Shown here piece by piece: positions 15,071 through 17,178 of a DNA stretch of 17,178 nt; position 1 is the first letter of the stretch; every line of letters starts with the position of its first letter. The DNA is from JBIQLO01 sp044464175 (lineage in GTDB: Bacteria > Planctomycetota > Phycisphaerae > Tepidisphaerales > Tepidisphaeraceae): contig JBIQLO010000074.1 of NCBI GenBank assembly GCA_044464175.1, forward strand, positions 1-17,178, given 5' to 3'. Made by a program: the position numbers and the translations under genes. The notes beneath the pieces are model-generated. The model did not search any database and was not told the origin of the DNA. It saw only the letters and a program-made list of their open reading frames with translations.

Positions 15071-15088
15071 CCCCTCTCCCGGTACACC
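15071..15088 (+). repeat. Truncated copy of the CCTCTCCCGG palindromic repeat
   Basis: CCCCTCTCCCGGTACACC matches the left half and loop of the repeat found intact at 15153 and 15686, with one change in the loop (G to A). It then breaks off into unrelated sequence instead of the complementary arm. Within that unrelated piece GCGGCCT/AGGCCGC (15104-15110/15116-15122) forms another hairpin. Confidence 0.7.
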
Positions 15089-15152
15089 AGTATGCGCCCG
15101 TAGGCGGCCTCACCGAGGCCGCACGCGCGGTCAACAACGTGGCTTCAGACCG

Positions 15153-15189
15153 CCTCTCCCGGTACGCCGGGAGAGGGCTGGGGTGAGGG
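15153..15189 (+). repeat. Intact palindromic repeat, left flank of DUF559 gene
   Basis: CCTCTCCCGG (15153-15162), loop TACG and CCGGGAGAGG (15167-15176), followed by the tail GCTGGGGTGAGGG. All 37 bases are identical to 15686-15722 in the same orientation. It ends 16 bases before the TTG start of the nuclease gene, so its GTGAGGG may also serve as a ribosome site. Confidence 0.9.
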
Positions 15190-15205
15190 TCAGTCAAATT
15201 CGCTC

Positions 15206-15658
15206 TTGACGGCCATTTCTCCCATTGAGCATGATGAACTTGTGCCACCCTACCGCGACCACAGCCCCCGCCTGCTCGGCTTCGCCCGCCGAATGCGTCA
15301 TGAGCCGACCGACGCTGAACAATGCCTCTGGCGAATCCTCCGCGACCGTCGGCTAAGCGGCTTCAAATTTCGCCGGCAACATCCCGTTGGCGGTTACATC
15401 GTGGATTTCTTTTGCCGCCGCGCTGCGCTCGTCATCGAATTGGATGGCGGCCAGCACGCCGATCCATCGGCCGTTCGATACGACCAGCAACGCACAAGGC
15501 GGCTGAACGATCTAGGCGTGCGCGTGCTTCGGTTCTGGGATCACGATCTCCTGCGCGATCCACAGGTGATCGCCGATACCATTTATGCCGAACTGGAAAA
15601 ATTTAACTCTTCCCCTGACCCTCTCCCGGAATACCGGGAGAGGGAGAAGACCGAATAA
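15206..15658 (+). CDS. DUF559 endonuclease-like protein
   Basis: A 150-residue protein (from the TTG at 15206; GTG at 15242 gives 138 and is also possible, since the nearby ATGs are out of frame) of the DUF559 family, related to very-short-patch-repair-like PD-(D/E)XK nucleases. Family marks in order: RHEPTDAEQCLWRILRDRRL (31-50), FKFRRQHPVGGYIVDF (53-68), LVIELDGGQH (75-84) and RVLRFWDHDLLRDP. Putative metal/catalytic residues are D67, E78 and D80, with H84 nearby. The last codons (PDPLPEYRERE) are supplied by a copy of the palindromic repeat at 15619-15644, so repeat and gene are physically fused. It stands alone between the pseudopilin and the SDR gene with intact repeats on both sides. 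No methyltransferase or transposase is nearby. Cellular role unknown; mobility by association with the repeat is inference. Confidence 0.88.
   Translation: MTAISPIEHDELVPPYRDHSPRLLGFARRMRHEPTDAEQCLWRILRDRRLSGFKFRRQHPVGGYIVDFFCRRAALVIELDGGQHADPSAVRYDQQRTRRLNDLGVRVLRFWDHDLLRDPQVIADTIYAELEKFNSSPDPLPEYREREKTE
15619..15644 (+). repeat. Palindromic repeat forming the DUF559 C-terminal codons
   Basis: CCCTCTCCCGG (15619-15629) pairs with CCGGGAGAGGG (15634-15644) around the loop AATA. The 11-bp stem is the same as in the other copies but the loop differs and the GCTGGGGTGAGGG tail is absent. It lies inside the coding frame and ends 12 bases before the stop codon. Confidence 0.9.
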
Positions 15659-15684
15659 AGCCCTCGCCGCATCCTCCTCCTGCC

Positions 15685-15722
15685 CCCTCTCCCGGTACGC
15701 CGGGAGAGGGCTGGGGTGAGGG
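15685..15722 (+). repeat. Intact palindromic repeat, right flank of DUF559 gene
   Basis: CCCTCTCCCGG (15685-15695), loop TACG, CCGGGAGAGGG (15700-15710) and the tail CTGGGGTGAGGG. Bases 15686-15722 are identical to 15153-15189. It begins 27 bases after the nuclease stop codon. As RNA it is a very stable hairpin and could also end transcription, though no T-run follows. Confidence 0.9.
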
Positions 15723-15875
15723 CATTTCTGCCATTCAATTAATCTGAAACCAGAATTTTTATCAAAATAGAAATGCTTTCCCCCATTCTCCCTCCCAACA
15801 TCCAACTCAATCTCGCAAGTATATGAACTTGTGTCATCCGTACCCGATCTCTGGCCAAGGCGAAAGCCCCGCCCA

Positions 15876-16664
15876 TTACACCGCGCTCTTCACAATCCCC
15901 CCATCCACCCGCACCGCCGCCCCGTTCATCGCCGACGCCCGCGCGCTGGCCACGAACGCCACCGCATCCGCGACCTCCTCCGGCCGGATGAACCGTCCCA
16001 GGATCGACGTCGGCCGGTTCTCCTTGATGAACCGCGCTTCGGCCTCCGCCTGCGGCAGATCGGGAAAGACATCCCCCACGAATTTCCGCACGCTTTCGGT
16101 CATCGTCGATCCCGGCATCACCGTATTGACCGTCACCGCCGTCCCGCGCGTCAGCTCCGCCAGGCTGCGCGACAGCGACAACTGCATCAGCTTCGTCGCG
16201 CTGTAATGCGCCATCTCCGGGGCCGGGTTGATCGCCGATTCGCTGGAGATAAAGACAATCCGCCCCGTCCCCCGCTCCAGCATCCCTTTGAGATAATGCC
16301 GCGCCAGCCGAACGCCGCTGAGGATGTTCACCTCAAACAGCCGCCGCCACGCCTCATCCGTCTCCTCGAAAAACCCCACCGCCTCGTAAATGCCCAGGTT
16401 GTTGACGAGGATGTCGACGCTGCCGAACGCCTCGACGGTCCGGGCACACCCCTGGGCCGTCCCGTTGTCCGCCACCAGCGGCAACAGGTCCGCCCCCGGC
16501 CGATCTTTCCGGATCGCCTCAATGGCCGCCCCCACGCTCGCCTCCGACCGTCCATTGACGATCACCCGCGCCCCTTCCCCGGCCAAGGCCCGTGCAATCG
16601 CCAATCCGATTCCCCCCGTCGAAGCCGTCACCAGCGCCAGTTTCCCGTTCAGTCCCAGGTCCAT
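15876..16664 (-). CDS. SDR family NAD(P)-dependent oxidoreductase
   Basis: A 262-residue classical short-chain dehydrogenase/reductase with a Rossmann fold. It shows the cofactor loop TASTGGIG (13-20), the stabilising NNLG (88-91, a variant of NNAG), structural N113 in VNILSG, and the catalytic triad S141 (FISSES), Y154 and K158 (HYSATK). The C-terminus has the usual PEEVADAVAFVAS and VRVDGGIV. NGRS at 37-40 after the second strand (RVIVNGRS) suggests NADP(H) over NAD(H), but this is not decisive. GGGAGG (16674-16669) lies four bases before the ATG at 16664. Substrate unknown. It is transcribed toward the DUF559 module, and no partner gene shares its operon in the window. Confidence 0.93.
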   Translation of the reverse strand: MDLGLNGKLALVTASTGGIGLAIARALAGEGARVIVNGRSEASVGAAIEAIRKDRPGADLLPLVADNGTAQGCARTVEAFGSVDILVNNLGIYEAVGFFEETDEAWRRLFEVNILSGVRLARHYLKGMLERGTGRIVFISSESAINPAPEMAHYSATKLMQLSLSRSLAELTRGTAVTVNTVMPGSTMTESVRKFVGDVFPDLPQAEAEARFIKENRPTSILGRFIRPEEVADAVAFVASARASAMNGAAVRVDGGIVKSAV

Positions 16665-16855
16665 CCTGCCTCCCGTTCAATCCCATTCTAGCCCCCCTGC
16701 TCCCGACGCGGCGACAAGCCCTTTGCAGGACAGGCTTCCAGCCTCTCACCCCCGCCCGGTGCCGGCTCATCCCCTAAGACGATGTCAGCGTACCCGCTGA
16801 CTCATGCGCAGGTGGCACCCTTCGCTGATCTGTAGGCGCTCTTCGTTGACCCCGC

Positions 16856-16889
16856 GCGCTGCGCACTTTGTCACCAAAACGCGCAGCGC
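16856..16889. repeat. Inverted-repeat element, copy 1
   Basis: GCGCTGCGC (16856-16864) and GCGCAGCGC (16881-16889) form perfect 9-bp arms around a 16-base spacer. Arms are identical to copy 2 and the spacer matches it at 11 of 16 positions. It could be a protein-binding site, an RNA hairpin or a dispersed repeat. Confidence 0.75.
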
Positions 16890-16962
16890 CAAAAGTAATA
16901 AAAAACTTCGTGAAAAAAGAATTATCGCCCCTGGCGCTCCAAAAACCGCATTTTCAAAAATA

Positions 16963-16996
16963 GCGCTGCGCCTTTCGTCGCCAAATCGCGCAGCGC
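16963..16996. repeat. Inverted-repeat element, copy 2
   Basis: GCGCTGCGC (16963-16971) and GCGCAGCGC (16988-16996) around a 16-base spacer. It lies 107 bp from copy 1, about ten helical turns, and 27 bp before the ATG at 17024. Between the copies lies the half-site-like GGCGCT at 16933-16938. Confidence 0.75.
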
Positions 16997-17023
16997 CCCC
17001 CGTAAGGATAGAGGAGCTAAAAA

Positions 17024-17178
17024 ATGACCCTGACGTGCTTTTGCCTTCTGTCAGTCCTGATCCTGCTCGCCCGTGCCACGGGTACCCCTCTCCCCTGCGC
17101 GCCTACACTCCATCCCCAGTCCAAAACCACCCCTCCGCCTTCTATCTTCATGGCTTCTCTCTCCCAACCAACGAACCC
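17024..17178 (+). CDS. Putative secreted protein, 5' end only
   Basis: The ATG at 17024 is preceded by a strong ribosome site, GAGGAG (17011-17016), at a seven-base gap. The 51 visible codons stay open to the window end. They begin MTLTCFCLLSVLILLARATG, a hydrophobic signal-peptide-like segment, and continue with a Pro/Thr/Ser-rich stretch without recognisable domain. The only support is the ribosome site, the hydrophobic start and the promoter-like region before it. Family unknown; the rest lies outside the window. Confidence 0.5.
   Translation, partial: MTLTCFCLLSVLILLARATGTPLPCAPTLHPQSKTTPPPSIFMASLSQPTN

Larger units (their letters stand above)
16665..17023. other. 359-bp gene-free spacer with palindromes and AT-rich core
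   Basis: No gene is seen. GTCAGCG/CGCTGAC (16784-16790/16795-16801, loop TACC) is a 7-bp hairpin. Two near-identical inverted-repeat elements at 16856-16889 and 16963-16996 bracket an AT-rich stretch (about 16891-16925 and 16939-16962). The AT-rich part contains AATTAT at about 16919-16924, a possible -10 box for the gene at 17024. The region therefore looks like a regulated promoter. Confidence 0.5.

Noticed and set aside
15071..15722. CRISPR array
   Set aside because: Repeat copies are irregularly spaced (about 80, 430-470 and 40-70 bp), palindromic throughout, and one lies inside a gene.
16856..16996. Site-specific recombination or integrase attachment pair
   Set aside because: Arm and spacer lengths do not match known tyrosine-recombinase sites well, and no recombinase gene is in the window.

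Overview
Organism and setting. The window is GC-rich with long overlapping open frames. It carries a Planctomycetota-style type II/IV pseudopilin (FTLVELL core, CANNLRQ stretch, late DG motif), two groEL paralogues around one groES, a DUF4139 secreted protein, an AraC/phytanoyl-CoA-dioxygenase-like pair and a flagellin. Together these suggest a motile free-living bacterium of the Planctomycetota, perhaps Phycisphaerae-like. That assignment is inference from gene style; no rRNA or other phylogenetic marker was used.

Layout. 1-1007: magnesium transporter mgtE on the minus strand, its 3' end cut by the window edge. 1008-1303: divergent spacer with a plus-strand hairpin and Rho-independent terminator that belong to no visible gene (candidate small RNA). 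1304-3554: secreted DUF4139 protein, an overlapping four-helix membrane protein, and a 3' relic of a second DUF4139 gene. 3735-5375: polytopic GT-C-like membrane protein. 5645-9508: groEL1-groES-groEL2 chaperonin cluster with structured spacers. 9633-10247: small two-helix membrane protein, convergent with groEL2 across a 23-bp perfect palindrome. 10382-12079: AraC-type regulator divergent from a PhyH-family Fe(II)/2-oxoglutarate oxygenase. 12135-12305: a 56-residue membrane miniprotein. 12416-13822: flagellin with its own terminator and a 5' leader hairpin. 14302-15054: pseudopilin. 15071-15722: a DUF559 (PD-(D/E)XK-like) nuclease gene embedded among CCTCTCCCGG/CCGGGAGAGG palindromic repeats. 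15876-16664: SDR oxidoreductase. 16856-17178: two copies of a 34-bp inverted-repeat element upstream of the start of a putative secreted protein cut by the window end.

How the parts work together. Most genes look like single-gene units; the chaperonin cluster and the DUF4139/membrane-protein overlap are the only likely operons. The chaperonin cluster has a split personality: GroEL1 has the GGM tail but altered residues in the nucleotide pocket and the substrate/GroES-binding face, whereas GroEL2 keeps the canonical residues but lacks the tail. The best candidates for something undescribed are the DUF559 gene with its dispersed palindromes, the paired palindromes before the last gene, the alternative hairpins between groEL1 and groES, and the orphan small-RNA-like unit beside mgtE. 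No CRISPR array, tRNA, rRNA, transposase or phage gene was seen.
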